Shown: positions 29,802-38,847 of the stretch, one piece after another | Layout of the letters: each line of letters starts with the position of its first letter | Position numbering within the stretch: the first letter of the stretch is position 1 | From: Candidatus Rickettsia kotlanii | GTDB lineage: Bacteria > Pseudomonadota > Alphaproteobacteria > Rickettsiales > Rickettsiaceae | Reading direction: 5' to 3' | Length of the DNA stretch: 64,000 bases | Assembly: GCA_030295365.1 (NCBI GenBank) | Contig: AP027062.1 | Coordinates: 888,001 to 952,000 of the forward strand | Program-made: the position numbers and the translations under genes | The notes under the pieces: model-generated | Told to the model about the DNA's origin: nothing | Database searches by the model: none | The model's input: the letters and a program-made list of their open reading frames with translations, nothing else

Positions 29802-30289
29802 TTAAATAATATTTGAACTAGAAAGTGTACCTATATTAGGATGTTGCAGTAAGTCAATAACTTCTATTACTTTCGCATTTATTAATTTTGCTTGAATTTA
29901 TTTATTAACTGAGGATCATGCTTTGTTACGGCGATTACAGAAGGACAAATATTTTGCACTAACCGAGCATAATCATTAAAATCTTTTAGTTTAGGTAATA
30001 TAAGTACTTTATTAACAAATGTGAAAGAACTGAAAATTTTTGCTTGTTGTAAATTGATTATGGATAGGTTGACGTTTTCTATATTTAATAATTGTTTTAT
30101 TCGGCTCTAAAGCAACGATTAAGTATTTACCGTGTTTTTTAGCTTGGCATAGAAATTCTATATGACCGTAATGTAATAAATCAAAACAACCGCCTACTAG
30201 AAGAACTATTTTACTATTTATAGGACAGTTTTTATTTAATATTCTATTTTGGATAATTTAACAGTATTGTGGCTAGATGAGCAGGACAT
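29802..30289 (-). pseudogene. HldE/RfaE-type nucleotidyltransferase, frameshifted
   Basis: The minus strand encodes, in changing frames, VLLVGGCFDLLHYGHIEFL (the nucleotide-binding GCFD...HxGH motif of the cytidylyltransferase superfamily), QAKKHGKYLIVALEPNKTI, VLILPKLKDFNDYARLVQ and a tail ending TLSSSNII. This is the arrangement of the HldE C-terminal domain, which activates heptose or a similar sugar phosphate for lipopolysaccharide. At least two frameshifts and a displaced N-terminus make it non-functional. Confidence 0.75.
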
Positions 30290-30517
30290 AAGATTTATAA
30301 AAATTAATAAAAATAGGAAAAATCTAGGCATAATATTTATCTATATTAAGTTAATGAAAATTAACTTAAATTAGATTTTAATCAATAAAAAAACTAATAA
30401 AGACAGAAATAAAAAATTTTACAATATTTCTATTGTAATTTGTTTGTATATAGTTCATATTATTGTTAGTAGTTTAGTAGTGAAAAATTGATTCAAATAA
30501 TCTTCAGAGCAATTTTA
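30290..30517. other. Gene-free AT-rich leader of the M23 gene
   Basis: No gene or palindromic repeat is seen here. A short inverted motif, ttacaatatttctattgtaa (30420-30439), could be a protein-binding site or a hairpin upstream of the peptidase gene. I see no convincing promoter pair. Confidence 0.4.
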
Positions 30518-31882
30518 ATGAATGATACCGCGCTATCTTATGATTTTAATGGTATATTACCATCATCTTTTATTAGTGCACGTCTCAGGAAAATCCTCAC
30601 CTTCGCCTCCTTATTATTATTTGTAGGATTAGTTGTTTTTGTCTCTTTTGCCGTTAATAATTATGTTAACGACACTTTATCCATAACTTTAGTACAACCT
30701 GATATTAGTGAAGAAGAAACAATTTCATTTAAAGAAGTAGTAGTAAAAAAAGGTGATACTATAAAGTCAATTTTGATAAAACAACATATCCCTAAAAATG
30801 AAATAGACAAGATTGTAAGTTTAATAAAAGAGGGAAAATTATCTTCTGCTCTTAAAATAGGGCAGCAAATTATTTTTGAATATGAAACAAAAATTACCGA
30901 AAACGAGGATGAAGATTTAACCTCAGAGGTAGTATTCTTAAATAAAATCGTTATAATTATCGATAAGCTAAAAACTATTGAAGTAATTAGAGAAGGTGAT
31001 AATTTTAAAGTTGAAGAAATTGTAGTACCTTTAAGTAAAAAAGTTGCTAAATCGTCGGTAAGTATTGAAGCAAATTTTATGTCAGCTCTTAAAAGATTGG
31101 GCTTATCGGATAACAGTACAATAGAGTTAATTAATGCTTATGCTTATCAAATCGATTTTCAGCGTCAAATAAAAAGCGGTGATACTGTAACCGTAATAAC
31201 AGAACAATACGTAACAGAAGACGGTAAATTTTCCCACCACGGTAAAGTTTTATATGTTTCATTAAATCTTTCAGGGAAAGAATATAATATATATCGTTAT
31301 CCTCATGACAATAGCGCAAATAATTATGCATTTTTTTCCGAAGACGGTAAGAGCGTAAAAAGCAACTTACTTAAAACTCCGCTAAAAGTTATAAAAGTTT
31401 CTTCACATTACGGTAATAGAAAGCATCCGATACTCGGTTATACTAAAATGCATAAGGGGGTTGACTTTGCAGCTCCAACCGGTGCGCCTATATATTCCGC
31501 AGGAAACGGAGTTATAACAGAAATAGGTTGGAAGTCGGGTTATGGAAAATTTATTCAGGTAAAACATAGTGGTACGCTATCTACTGCTTATGCGCATGCT
31601 TCGAATTTTGCAAAAAATTTAAAAGTGGGAAGTATCGTAAAACAAGGACAAATTATTGCATATGTTGGAAGTACCGGCAGAGCTACAGCTCCACATTTAC
31701 ATTATGAAGTTAAAATTGATGGCAAACATGTTAATCCGATGTCAGTTAAAACAACACCGGGTATAGAATTAAACGGAAAAAATTTAGAGAAATTTAAACA
31801 ATTTAAAAAAGAAATAAAAACTTTAAGTGTTAAGCTTGATAAGGAATTGCAAGCTGATAAAGCAGCCACCGTTTCATTGTAG
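30518..31882 (+). CDS. Membrane-anchored M23 (LytM) endopeptidase
   Basis: This zinc endopeptidase cuts peptidoglycan cross-links. From ATG 30518 it has 454 residues; an upstream TTG at 30488 would add ten but is less likely. It has an N-terminal membrane helix (about 27-47), a LysM/OapA-like segment (EVVVKKGDTIKSILIKQHIP, about 78-97), a second adaptor region (about 180-260) and the C-terminal LytM domain. The zinc ligands are present: His312 and Asp316 in MHKGVDFAAP, and His395 in APHLHYEVK, with His393 as catalytic partner. It is thus predicted to be active and to face the periplasm. Confidence 0.93.
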   Translation: MNDTALSYDFNGILPSSFISARLRKILTFASLLLFVGLVVFVSFAVNNYVNDTLSITLVQPDISEEETISFKEVVVKKGDTIKSILIKQHIPKNEIDKIVSLIKEGKLSSALKIGQQIIFEYETKITENEDEDLTSEVVFLNKIVIIIDKLKTIEVIREGDNFKVEEIVVPLSKKVAKSSVSIEANFMSALKRLGLSDNSTIELINAYAYQIDFQRQIKSGDTVTVITEQYVTEDGKFSHHGKVLYVSLNLSGKEYNIYRYPHDNSANNYAFFSEDGKSVKSNLLKTPLKVIKVSSHYGNRKHPILGYTKMHKGVDFAAPTGAPIYSAGNGVITEIGWKSGYGKFIQVKHSGTLSTAYAHASNFAKNLKVGSIVKQGQIIAYVGSTGRATAPHLHYEVKIDGKHVNPMSVKTTPGIELNGKNLEKFKQFKKEIKTLSVKLDKELQADKAATVSL

Positions 31883-31930
31883 AGTGGATCCTTATCATGC
31901 CGTAATCAACTTTATGTTGTACGACTCTTA

Positions 31931-32068
31931 TGTCATTCCCGTGAAAGCGGGAATCTAGTAAACGCTATAAAAGACTTGTTTTTTATAGGTTTATTTTATC
32001 AAATATATAATTTTGTATAATATTAAGGTTATTTTTTTTCTGGATTCCTGCTTTTGTAGGAATGACAT
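31931..32068. repeat. Palindromic repeat, family III
   Basis: The ends tgtcattcccgtgaaagc and gcttttgtaggaatgaca enclose an AT-rich core. Its right end contains an ATG in frame with lspA, so that upstream ATG is a repeat by-product. Confidence 0.75.
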
Positions 32069-32076
32069 TTACAATT

Positions 32077-32682
32077 ATGCTTCCACTAATAAAGAAACTA
32101 TATCTCACATTTGCTCGTAGTAGTCGTATAATGATAACCTTAGTGATTATTGATCAGTTAAGTAAATGGTGGTTTATTGATAGTTTGAGATGGAAACCGG
32201 GCTTAATGCTTAATGTTACTTCTTTCTTAAATATGGTTTATACTTGGAATTACGGTATTAGCTTTGGCCTAATGCGTGAATATTATCAATATAGCAATGC
32301 TATTTTCTTAATAACGAACACGATTATTGTCTGTTATTTATATTATTTGATGATACGTTCAAAAACGATCGGAAGCTTTGCCGGTTATAGCTTTGTAATC
32401 GGCGGAGCTGTTGGTAATCTAATTGATAGATTTTTTAGAGGAGCAGTTTTTGACTTCATCCATTTTCATTATCAGAATTATAGCTTCCCCGTATTTAATT
32501 TGGCTGATTGCTTTATTACAATAGGAGTAATTATCTTGATAGAAGATTATTATAGTACTAAAAAAGTTATTGAAGAAAAGGCTAAAGGGAATTATGATAA
32601 TGCTCAAATTGAAGCTATGGCTAAAAAATTTTGTAATACCGATAAGGGTGGTAACGATAAAATAGACTCCTTGCAAAATTAA
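32077..32682 (+). CDS. lspA: Lipoprotein signal peptidase (signal peptidase II)
   Basis: LspA cleaves prolipoproteins after lipidation. From ATG 32077 it has 201 residues ([19 protein letters not shown]). The ATG at 32062 is in frame but lies in a family III repeat, so I prefer the inner one. There are four membrane helices. The catalytic aspartates are Asp117 in GNLIDRFF and Asp144 in NLADCFI. The C-terminal tail extends beyond the usual end, and its last codons (DSLQN) belong to the left arm of a family IV repeat. It serves the lipoproteins of this window, such as RlpA and the BON protein. Confidence 0.94.
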   Translation: MLPLIKKLYLTFARSSRIMITLVIIDQLSKWWFIDSLRWKPGLMLNVTSFLNMVYTWNYGISFGLMREYYQYSNAIFLITNTIIVCYLYYLMIRSKTIGSFAGYSFVIGGAVGNLIDRFFRGAVFDFIHFHYQNYSFPVFNLADCFITIGVIILIEDYYSTKKVIEEKAKGNYDNAQIEAMAKKFCNTDKGGNDKIDSLQN

Positions 32683-32806
32683 ACTTATAGATAGGAATTT
32701 GAAGGAAACACGGGACATAGAACTGTAGCGTATTAGACCTACGTGAGGATTCGAGTACCGGATTGACATACAAATTACCTATAGAGGTTCATTTTGCAAG
32801 GAGTCT
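32664..32806. repeat. Family IV repeat overlapping the lspA stop
   Basis: The arms agactccttgcaaaat and attttgcaaggagtct are perfect inverted copies of 16 bases. The left arm encodes the last residues and stop of LspA. The middle carries the family IV text tacgtgaggattcgagtacc. Confidence 0.85.
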
Positions 32807-32834
32807 AATATAATTTTAATTTATAGGTGTTTAA

Positions 32835-33101
32835 GTGAAAAAGGTTTTTTTATTATTTACTGTTTTATTAATTACTTCTGCTTGTAGTAAAAAGTTAAAA
32901 GAAACTGTAGGTATATCAACAGCTGGCCCTAATGAGTATCAAGTACAGCGTGCTAAAGCACTAGAAGTTCCTCCTCATTATTATTTACCTGATCCTAGGC
33001 ATGGCAAAACAACTTACAGTAATGTAAAAGGACAAGGTGAATTTAATAAAGGTGAACAAGCATTAATGCAGGACATGAATATACCTGTTCTTGAATACTA
33101 A
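32835..33101 (+). CDS. BamF-like (DUF3035) lipoprotein
   Basis: This 88-residue protein starts at GTG 32835 with a lipoprotein signal; the lipobox TSAC gives lipidated Cys17. The text GPNEYQVQRAKALEVPPHYY followed by LPDPR matches the DUF3035 pattern (P-x-E-F ... LxxPP...LPxP) of the alphaproteobacterial BamF group. Those proteins associate with the BAM outer-membrane assembly machine. It directly follows lspA and a repeat, and precedes murD by 27 bases. Confidence 0.75.
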   Translation: MKKVFLLFTVLLITSACSKKLKETVGISTAGPNEYQVQRAKALEVPPHYYLPDPRHGKTTYSNVKGQGEFNKGEQALMQDMNIPVLEY

Positions 33102-33128
33102 GACTGCAATGTTCTTTCAAATTAATTC

Positions 33129-34625
33129 ATGAATTCTCATACAAAACAAAAAATAGGTGTTTTTGGGCTTGGTAAAACTGGTATATCGGTTTACGAGGAA
33201 TTGCGAAATAAATATGATGTAATTGTTTATGATGATTTAAAAGCAAATAGAGATATATTTGAAGAATTATATAGTAAAACAGCTATCGCTGCTTTATCTG
33301 ATTTAAGATGGCAAAATTTAGATACAATTGTCTTAAGTCCTGGAGTTCCTTTAACGCATGAGATAGTCAATATTGCAAAAAATTTTGATATTCCAATCAT
33401 TTCCGATATAGACTTATTATTTGCAAAATCAAAAAACTTAAAATTTATAGCTATAACCGGTACAAACGGTAAAAGTACTACTACTGCTTTAATAAGCCAT
33501 ATCTTAAATAGTAGCGGTTTAGACTATCCGGTTGCCGGTAATATTGGAGTTTCTGCTTTGCAAGCTAAAGCTAGTAAGGATGGATATGTACTTGAATTGT
33601 CTTCTTTTCAGCTAGATCTAGTAAAAACCTTTACAGCTAAAATAGCCGTGCTTCTTAATATAACTCCTGACCATTTAGATAGACATCAGGATATGACCTG
33701 CTATATTGCAGCAAAATCTAAGATCTTTGATCGAATGGATCAAGAGAGTTATGCAGTAATTAATATCGATAATGATTATTGTCATGAAGTCTTTATAAAA
33801 TTGCAGCAAGAGCAGCGTATAAAGCTAATTCCTTTTTCGGTTACTAAAATTCTTGAAAACGGTGTTTCAGTAGTTGATGATAAAATTAGCGCTAATTTTT
33901 TTGATGATATCAGTTTTGAATTACAGCGTAATTCAGAAAGTTTTAGACAAGATGAATTTCAAGGTGAGTCTGCGAAGCGTATAAAAATACGTGAGCACAG
34001 GCGAGACCTACAAAATTCGCTTGTATCAAGCTTTATGCATTATGCTTTACCTTTTAATAAAAACCTGCAAGGAGTGCATAATTGTGAGAATATTGCAGCA
34101 AGTTATGCAGTCGCTAAAATAATAGGAGTAGAACCTAAAAAAATACTTGAATCTATAAGTAGTTTTCAAAGTTTACCTCATAGAATGCAGTATATCGGTA
34201 GTATAAATAATATAAGTTTTTATAATGATAGTAAAGCGACAAATGCCATATCTGCCGTGCAATCAATTAAAGCACTCGATAATATTTACTGGCTTGCGGG
34301 AGGAATCCCTAAAGAGGGTGGTATTGAGGAAATAAAGCCTTATTTCAGTCAAATTAAGAAAGCTTATTTTTATGGCCAAGCTAAAGAAATGTTTGCAAAT
34401 ACTGCTAAGAATATAGTAGATTTTGTAATATGTGATAATCTTGAGCAGGCTTTTGATCTTGCTTATAAGGATGCAGTAAGTGATAACGCGGAGGTAAAAA
34501 ATATCTTGTTAGCACCTAGTTGTAGCTCATATGATCAGTTTAAAAATTTTGAAGAGCGTGGCGAGTTGTTTATAAAATTGTATAGTATCCTGTCCCCCCG
34601 TGGCTTGACCACAGGGTCTAGTTAA
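33129..34625 (+). CDS. murD: UDP-MurNAc-L-Ala:D-Glu ligase with two repeat-derived segments
   Basis: MurD adds D-glutamate to UDP-MurNAc-L-Ala using ATP. The P-loop [12 protein letters not shown] is at about residues 115-126. The central-domain signatures ELSSFQLD and [11 protein letters not shown] follow, and [14 protein letters not shown] marks the C-terminal domain. At 498 residues it is some 50 longer than usual. The excess is an in-frame palindromic repeat at about residues 267-308 ([20 protein letters not shown]) within the central ATPase domain. In addition, the last eleven residues (ending [10 protein letters not shown]) are coded by a family II repeat. The frame is open, so it is presumably functional. 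Confidence 0.94.
   Translation: MNSHTKQKIGVFGLGKTGISVYEELRNKYDVIVYDDLKANRDIFEELYSKTAIAALSDLRWQNLDTIVLSPGVPLTHEIVNIAKNFDIPIISDIDLLFAKSKNLKFIAITGTNGKSTTTALISHILNSSGLDYPVAGNIGVSALQAKASKDGYVLELSSFQLDLVKTFTAKIAVLLNITPDHLDRHQDMTCYIAAKSKIFDRMDQESYAVINIDNDYCHEVFIKLQQEQRIKLIPFSVTKILENGVSVVDDKISANFFDDISFELQRNSESFRQDEFQGESAKRIKIREHRRDLQNSLVSSFMHYALPFNKNLQGVHNCENIAASYAVAKIIGVEPKKILESISSFQSLPHRMQYIGSINNISFYNDSKATNAISAVQSIKALDNIYWLAGGIPKEGGIEEIKPYFSQIKKAYFYGQAKEMFANTAKNIVDFVICDNLEQAFDLAYKDAVSDNAEVKNILLAPSCSSYDQFKNFEERGELFIKLYSILSPRGLTTGSS
33929..34053 (+). repeat. Family V repeat inside murD
   Basis: Translates as [20 protein letters not shown], then [10 protein letters not shown]. Sister copies are in envZ and at the end of the glycosyltransferase gene. 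Confidence 0.85.
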
Positions 34626-34697
34626 AAATACTATAAATAATATTAGTATTTTTTATTGTTTTTCTGGATACCGTGGTCACAAGCCACGAAGGGACAT
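34591..34697. repeat. Family II repeat overlapping the murD stop
   Basis: tgtccccccgtggcttgacc and ggtcacaagccacgaaggga enclose the aatattagtatt core. The murD stop lies in the left arm. Confidence 0.8.
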
Positions 34698-34761
34698 CGA
34701 GGGTATTTTCCAATCCATGCCAATAACATTATAAATATAGCCATAATTGAATAACTATAAT

Positions 34762-35895
34762 ATGAATAACGAAATATCTAATAACTTTATAAAATTATGG
34801 TGGCGGAGTACCGATAGGCAAATAATAATTTCTTTAATTATCTTATTTGCTTTTAGTCTAATGCTTGTTACTACCTCAGGTTCAGCAGTAGCAAGTAGAA
34901 TAGGTCTTGAAGAAAGTTATTTTGCATCTAGACAAATATTTTATTTAGCTGCCGCTTCAGGACTTATATTATTATTTTCATGTCTTAATAAAAAATGGTT
35001 AAGGCGTTTTGCAATAGTTGGATTTATTGCTAGTATAGTGTTATTAATAGCAGTTAAATTTTTTGGCTATGAAGTAAAAGGCGCAGTGCGATGGATTAAT
35101 ATTCTAGGTCTATCTATTCAACCTTCGGAATTTATCAAACCGTTTTTTGCAGTTGTTACGGGCTGGATATTATCGATAAAATTTAATGATGATTTTCCAA
35201 GTTTTACGATTTGTGTAATACTTTATTCTATTGTTGCTATTCTCTTAATTATTCAGCCGGATTTTGGAATGCTTGTAATGATTACGGCAGTTTTCGGTAT
35301 TCAACTGTTTATTGCGGGTATGCCAATATTTTGGATTGTTTTAGCAGGTTTTTTAGGAATGATAGGAGTAACGATTGCTTATTTTTGGTTACCACACGTA
35401 ACGCAAAGAATTAATTCGTTTTTAGATTCAGATAGTAGCGAGAATTATCAAGTTAGTAAGTCTCTTAAGGCTTTTGAGCATGGCGGGTTATATGGACGAG
35501 GTCCAGGAGAGGGGGCAGTAAAGCAGGTACTACCCGACTCGCATACGGATTTTATTTTTGCTGTAGCAGGTGAGGAGTTTGGAGCTATTATTTGCCTTAT
35601 TGTTATAGGTATATTTGCTTTTATAGTATTAAGAAGTCTTATTAAGTTATTAAACGAAACAGATAAGTTTGTACAATTTGCTGCTAGCGGTATAATTGCA
35701 CAATTGGGGCTTCAGGCAATAATTAATATGGGCGTGACTTTACATTTATTTCCTACTAAAGGTATGACATTACCGTTTATTAGTTATGGTGGTTCTTCAA
35801 CGCTTGCAATAGCTATCGCTACCGGTATGCTTCTTGGCTTTACAAGACACCGAACGCCGTTAAATTCGTACAAAATTCGTAATATTGAAATATGA
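34762..35895 (+). CDS. ftsW: SEDS-family peptidoglycan glycosyltransferase FtsW
   Basis: FtsW polymerises lipid II at the division septum together with a class B PBP. From ATG 34762 it has 377 residues; a TTG at 34747 would add five. About ten membrane helices are seen. Diagnostic text includes [19 protein letters not shown] (about 110-128) with the conserved Pro-Ser-Glu, and [20 protein letters not shown] (about 238-257), which holds the catalytic Asp. The end SYGGSST is also typical. The stop overlaps the murG start (ATGA). It follows murD, a remnant of the division and cell-wall cluster. Confidence 0.95.
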   Translation: MNNEISNNFIKLWWRSTDRQIIISLIILFAFSLMLVTTSGSAVASRIGLEESYFASRQIFYLAAASGLILLFSCLNKKWLRRFAIVGFIASIVLLIAVKFFGYEVKGAVRWINILGLSIQPSEFIKPFFAVVTGWILSIKFNDDFPSFTICVILYSIVAILLIIQPDFGMLVMITAVFGIQLFIAGMPIFWIVLAGFLGMIGVTIAYFWLPHVTQRINSFLDSDSSENYQVSKSLKAFEHGGLYGRGPGEGAVKQVLPDSHTDFIFAVAGEEFGAIICLIVIGIFAFIVLRSLIKLLNETDKFVQFAASGIIAQLGLQAIINMGVTLHLFPTKGMTLPFISYGGSSTLAIAIATGMLLGFTRHRTPLNSYKIRNIEI

Positions 35896-37022
35896 AAAAA
35901 ATCATTTTGGTAGCAGGAGGGACGGGGGGACATTTTTTTTCGGCAGTTGCTCTTGGAGAAGAATTAATCAAACGTGGCTATGAAGTGCATTTTATTACTG
36001 ATTTAAGATGCAAACAATATATAAAGCAGGATATGAAAGTAATTTTTCATATCCTAGATTTAAAACGCTCAGGTAATATTTTCTTGTTTTTACCTAGGTT
36101 ATCAATTGCAGTTTTAAAGGCTATTAAATTATTATATAATATGAAGCCTTCCGTCACTGTAGGGTTTGGCGGTTATCCTGTTATAGCTCCAATGTTTGCG
36201 GCAATTTTTTTAAGAGTACCGATTATAATTCATGAACAGAATTCTTACCTTGGAAAAGTTAATAAATTTTTTGCAAGCTTTGCTAAAAAGATAGCTATTT
36301 CTTATGACAAAATAAAGAATTTACCGGAATTTGCAAAAAGTAAAATAGTAGTTACCGGTGGGGTAGTTAGAGAGAATATTAGGGAATTAAAAGTTATAGA
36401 AATGTCGTCCCGTGGCTTGACCACGAGGGCCAAAAAGTCTTTAATAAAAGCACTGGACTCCGTGGTCACGCCACGGAATGACAAGCTTTTTACAATATTC
36501 ATCTTTGGCGGTAGTCAAGGAGCTAAGCTATTTTCAGAGCTGATACCTGTAAGTATTCAAATTTTGATGCAAAAACAGCCAAGTCTTGAATTAAATATAA
36601 TCCAGCAAGCAGCATTAGATGATCAAGTAAAAATAAAAGATATATACTCGAAATTAAACATTACTTATAAATTTGCTGAATTTTTTGATAATATGGCATT
36701 GCAATATAAAGAAGCCGACTTAGTGATTTCAAGAGCAGGGGCATCTACTATAGAAGAATTGACCTATATAGGATTGCCGGCAATCTTTATTCCACTGCCT
36801 AGTGCTGCGGATAATCATCAATATTATAATGCACAATTATTGGAAGATAAAAAAACAGGATGGTGTTTAGAGCAGAATAATATTTCGGCAGGAAAATTAG
36901 CAGATAAAATATTCGATTTGATAAGTAATCCAAAAATATTAGAGGATGCTTCACAAAATTTATTGAAAAGAAGAAAAGAAGGGCATAAGCTATTAAGTAA
37001 CCTGATAGAAGAGGTAATTTAG
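35892..37022 (+). CDS. murG: MurG glycosyltransferase with an in-frame repeat
   Basis: MurG transfers GlcNAc to lipid I to form lipid II on the inner face of the membrane. The 376-residue protein has the first glycine-rich loop [19 protein letters not shown] (about 6-24), FGGYPVIAP (about 93-101) and [14 protein letters not shown]. It also has the second Rossmann domain [12 protein letters not shown] (about 201-212), then [11 protein letters not shown]. Between the two domains, about residues 171-197 ([20 protein letters not shown]) come from a family II repeat. That is the interdomain linker region, a tolerant place. The start overlaps ftsW by four bases. Confidence 0.95.
   Translation: MKKIILVAGGTGGHFFSAVALGEELIKRGYEVHFITDLRCKQYIKQDMKVIFHILDLKRSGNIFLFLPRLSIAVLKAIKLLYNMKPSVTVGFGGYPVIAPMFAAIFLRVPIIIHEQNSYLGKVNKFFASFAKKIAISYDKIKNLPEFAKSKIVVTGGVVRENIRELKVIEMSSRGLTTRAKKSLIKALDSVVTPRNDKLFTIFIFGGSQGAKLFSELIPVSIQILMQKQPSLELNIIQQAALDDQVKIKDIYSKLNITYKFAEFFDNMALQYKEADLVISRAGASTIEELTYIGLPAIFIPLPSAADNHQYYNAQLLEDKKTGWCLEQNNISAGKLADKIFDLISNPKILEDASQNLLKRRKEGHKLLSNLIEEVI
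36403..36483 (+). repeat. Family II repeat inside murG
   Basis: tgtcgtcccgtggcttgacc and ggtcacgccacggaatgaca form a complete 81-base element, equal to 27 codons, so it keeps the frame. Confidence 0.85.
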
Positions 37023-37033
37023 ATTTTGTTTTC

Positions 37034-37126
37034 CATCATTGTGAGGAAAAACTGTAAGTTTTGACGAAGCAATCTCGTGCTAAAGTCCTGAGATTGCCAC
37101 GTTCCTTTTAGTCGCTTGCAATGACA
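37034..37126. repeat. Palindromic repeat, family I
   Basis: The arms catcattgtgagg and cgcttgcaatgaca follow murG. The rest of the 390-base gap to the next gene holds this copy, a family IV copy and a 28-codon frame with no usable start. Confidence 0.75.
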
Positions 37127-37245
37127 AGGTGGAAGACATACAATAAGGCCAAAAATACCTCAGAATAACAATAATTTAATTAAGTACATAGCAGTTCGGC
37201 TCTTTATCCTTGCAAGTTTGGCTATTATGTGGCATTAATCATAAT

Positions 37246-37389
37246 AGACTTCCTGTACAACTTAGCTAATAAGGAGGAATTTATAGGAGACACGGAATAC
37301 AGCACCGCAGCGTACGCTTTGGTACGTGAGGATTCGAGTACCGGATTGACGCACAAATTACCCTTAGAAGCAAGTTATGCAGAAAGTCT
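37246..37389. repeat. Palindromic repeat, family IV (intergenic)
   Basis: The ends agacttcctgtacaact and aagttatgcagaaagtct enclose gtacgtgaggattcgagtac. It lies just upstream of a lipoprotein gene and may carry part of its leader. Confidence 0.8.
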
Positions 37390-37412
37390 AATAAAAGTTT
37401 TGGAATAAATAT

Positions 37413-38069
37413 ATGTTAAAAAAAATTATAATATTATTTTTAGGAATGTTTTTACTTTCGGCTTGTACAGATAATTTTAGAAGCTATTTTCAAAGATCAG
37501 CAAATAACAGATTGGTTGATAGCAAAGGTGCTAAAGGCGGCAAGAGAAAACCTGTATATAATAATAAATATATTACTTTGGCTAAAAAGAATATAGTAGA
37601 AGATAATCTTGATTATGATAACGACGATGATGATGACTATGATAGCGATAGTCCTTTAAGAGGAGAAAGAATCGATCCTGTAAAGAGAAATCGTGAAATG
37701 TATCTTAAGATGATTAAAAGGGATATAGCAAGGCAAAAAGCAGAAGCCGGCTTCGTTGAACCCGATGATGCTATGACTTTCAGTAGAGCGAATAAAAAGG
37801 TTAGAAAAGATGATAGCGATAAAGAAAAAAAGATACAAGAGGAATTAAATCAGATAAAAGCTATGCTTAGAGAAACTAAGCGTGATATATCAAAATATAC
37901 TTGTCCAAATGCTGTAGTAAATCAAAATTATGCTCCGCCCATTACAAATTATGAGCCTGTAAATTATCCACCGGTACAAAATAGTAAGCCGTATAATAAC
38001 AATTCTAAGGTAAAGCAAAAATTTATCCGTGAAGATGATGATAACGGCAGTAATGCTTATTCGATATAA
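37413..38069 (+). CDS. Lipoprotein with an acidic tract, unknown function
   Basis: This 218-residue protein has a signal peptide and the lipobox LSAC (lipidated Cys18). A basic region follows, then an acidic block ([10 protein letters not shown], about 70-79), a charged helical stretch (about 88-155, much Lys/Glu/Arg) and a Pro/Asn-rich tail ([16 protein letters not shown], about 170-185). The end again has Asp repeats. I recognise no domain. The charged middle may form a coiled coil. It is placed after murG but separated by repeats, so cotranscription is uncertain. It is probably a periplasmic or outer-membrane lipoprotein restricted to Rickettsia. Confidence 0.75.
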   Translation: MLKKIIILFLGMFLLSACTDNFRSYFQRSANNRLVDSKGAKGGKRKPVYNNKYITLAKKNIVEDNLDYDNDDDDDYDSDSPLRGERIDPVKRNREMYLKMIKRDIARQKAEAGFVEPDDAMTFSRANKKVRKDDSDKEKKIQEELNQIKAMLRETKRDISKYTCPNAVVNQNYAPPITNYEPVNYPPVQNSKPYNNNSKVKQKFIREDDDNGSNAYSI

Positions 38070-38222
38070 TAAGCCTATTCTTAGCTAAAAGCAGAAATCT
38101 CCAGTCTTTAGATATATGTAGCAATCTCTGATGTAATACATTTATCACTATAGGTTTATTATTTATTAATAAAAATTAATATTTGAATATAGAAATATGT
38201 TAAATTTATTAATAGGTATATT

Positions 38223-38699
38223 ATGAAAAATAAACTCTCAGCAAGTACTGCTAGTCTTACATGGCTTCAGATGATGTTTCTATTCAAGCAACAAGAGAAC
38301 AGGTATTATATGCTTTAAGAGCTGTGGAATCTACAAAACAACATTCAACAGACAAGACACAAGCATTTATTAAATGACTACGGTATTTGTGTTGCTTACT
38401 CATTTGCTAATTATAAAAGAAGCGGTAAGGACATATTAGAATTTGTATCACCTTATTTATTAAAAAACGCATCTGATATGGAATATATTAAGGCATATAT
38501 TCCTGAAGCATATATAAAAGAAAGTAATAAAAATGATGCTCGAGAAGTAAGAGACTATTTAGATCAAAAATCTTCTGAGTTAGTAAGCACATTGCCTGTA
38601 CCGTCTACTCCTTCTACAACTGACACATTTAATTATGATAGTGATGAAATTACGGTTGCTGGAGAAGAGCAAACGACGCCGCATACTGAACAAACTTGA
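38223..38699 (+). pseudogene. Unknown protein, frameshifted
   Basis: From ATG 38223 the frame soon breaks. Pieces in three frames read DDVSIQATREQVLYALRAVE, then YGICVAYSFANYKRSGKDIL, then a Pro/Thr-rich acidic tail ending EEQTTPHTEQT. At least two frameshifts are needed to join them. The intact product would have been about 155 residues. I recognise no family. Confidence 0.6.
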
Positions 38700-38700
38700 T

Positions 38701-38807
38701 ACCATGGTCACGCTGTGGTTTGTCCACGGGGTCTGGTTAAAAATACTAATATTATTAGTATTTTTAGTTGTTTTTCTGGATATCCGTGGTCAAGCCACGG
38801 TATAACA
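38701..38807. repeat. Palindromic repeat, family II
   Basis: The text gtggtttgtccacggggtc ... gtggtcaagccacggtataa has an aatactaatattattagtatt centre. It separates two pseudogenes. Confidence 0.75.
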
Positions 38808-38847
38808 CCGAACGAGTTTCTCGCGCCATACAACAACATTAAGATTT

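Noticed and set aside
32062-32076. An upstream ATG for lspA adding five residues
   Set aside because: The ATG is part of a family III repeat arm (aggaatgacat), so conservation favours the ATG at 32077.
33929-34053. KRIKIREH text as a novel protein domain shared by MurD, EnvZ and RlpA
   Set aside because: The shared text follows nucleotide palindromes that also occur between genes, so it is a repeat-derived insertion and not a functional domain common to these proteins.
37155-37238. A 28-codon frame after murG reading PQNNNNLIKYIAVRLF with a hydrophobic tail
   Set aside because: It could be a small membrane peptide, but the only plausible first codon is ATA and no ribosome site is visible; perhaps a start-codon-lost remnant.
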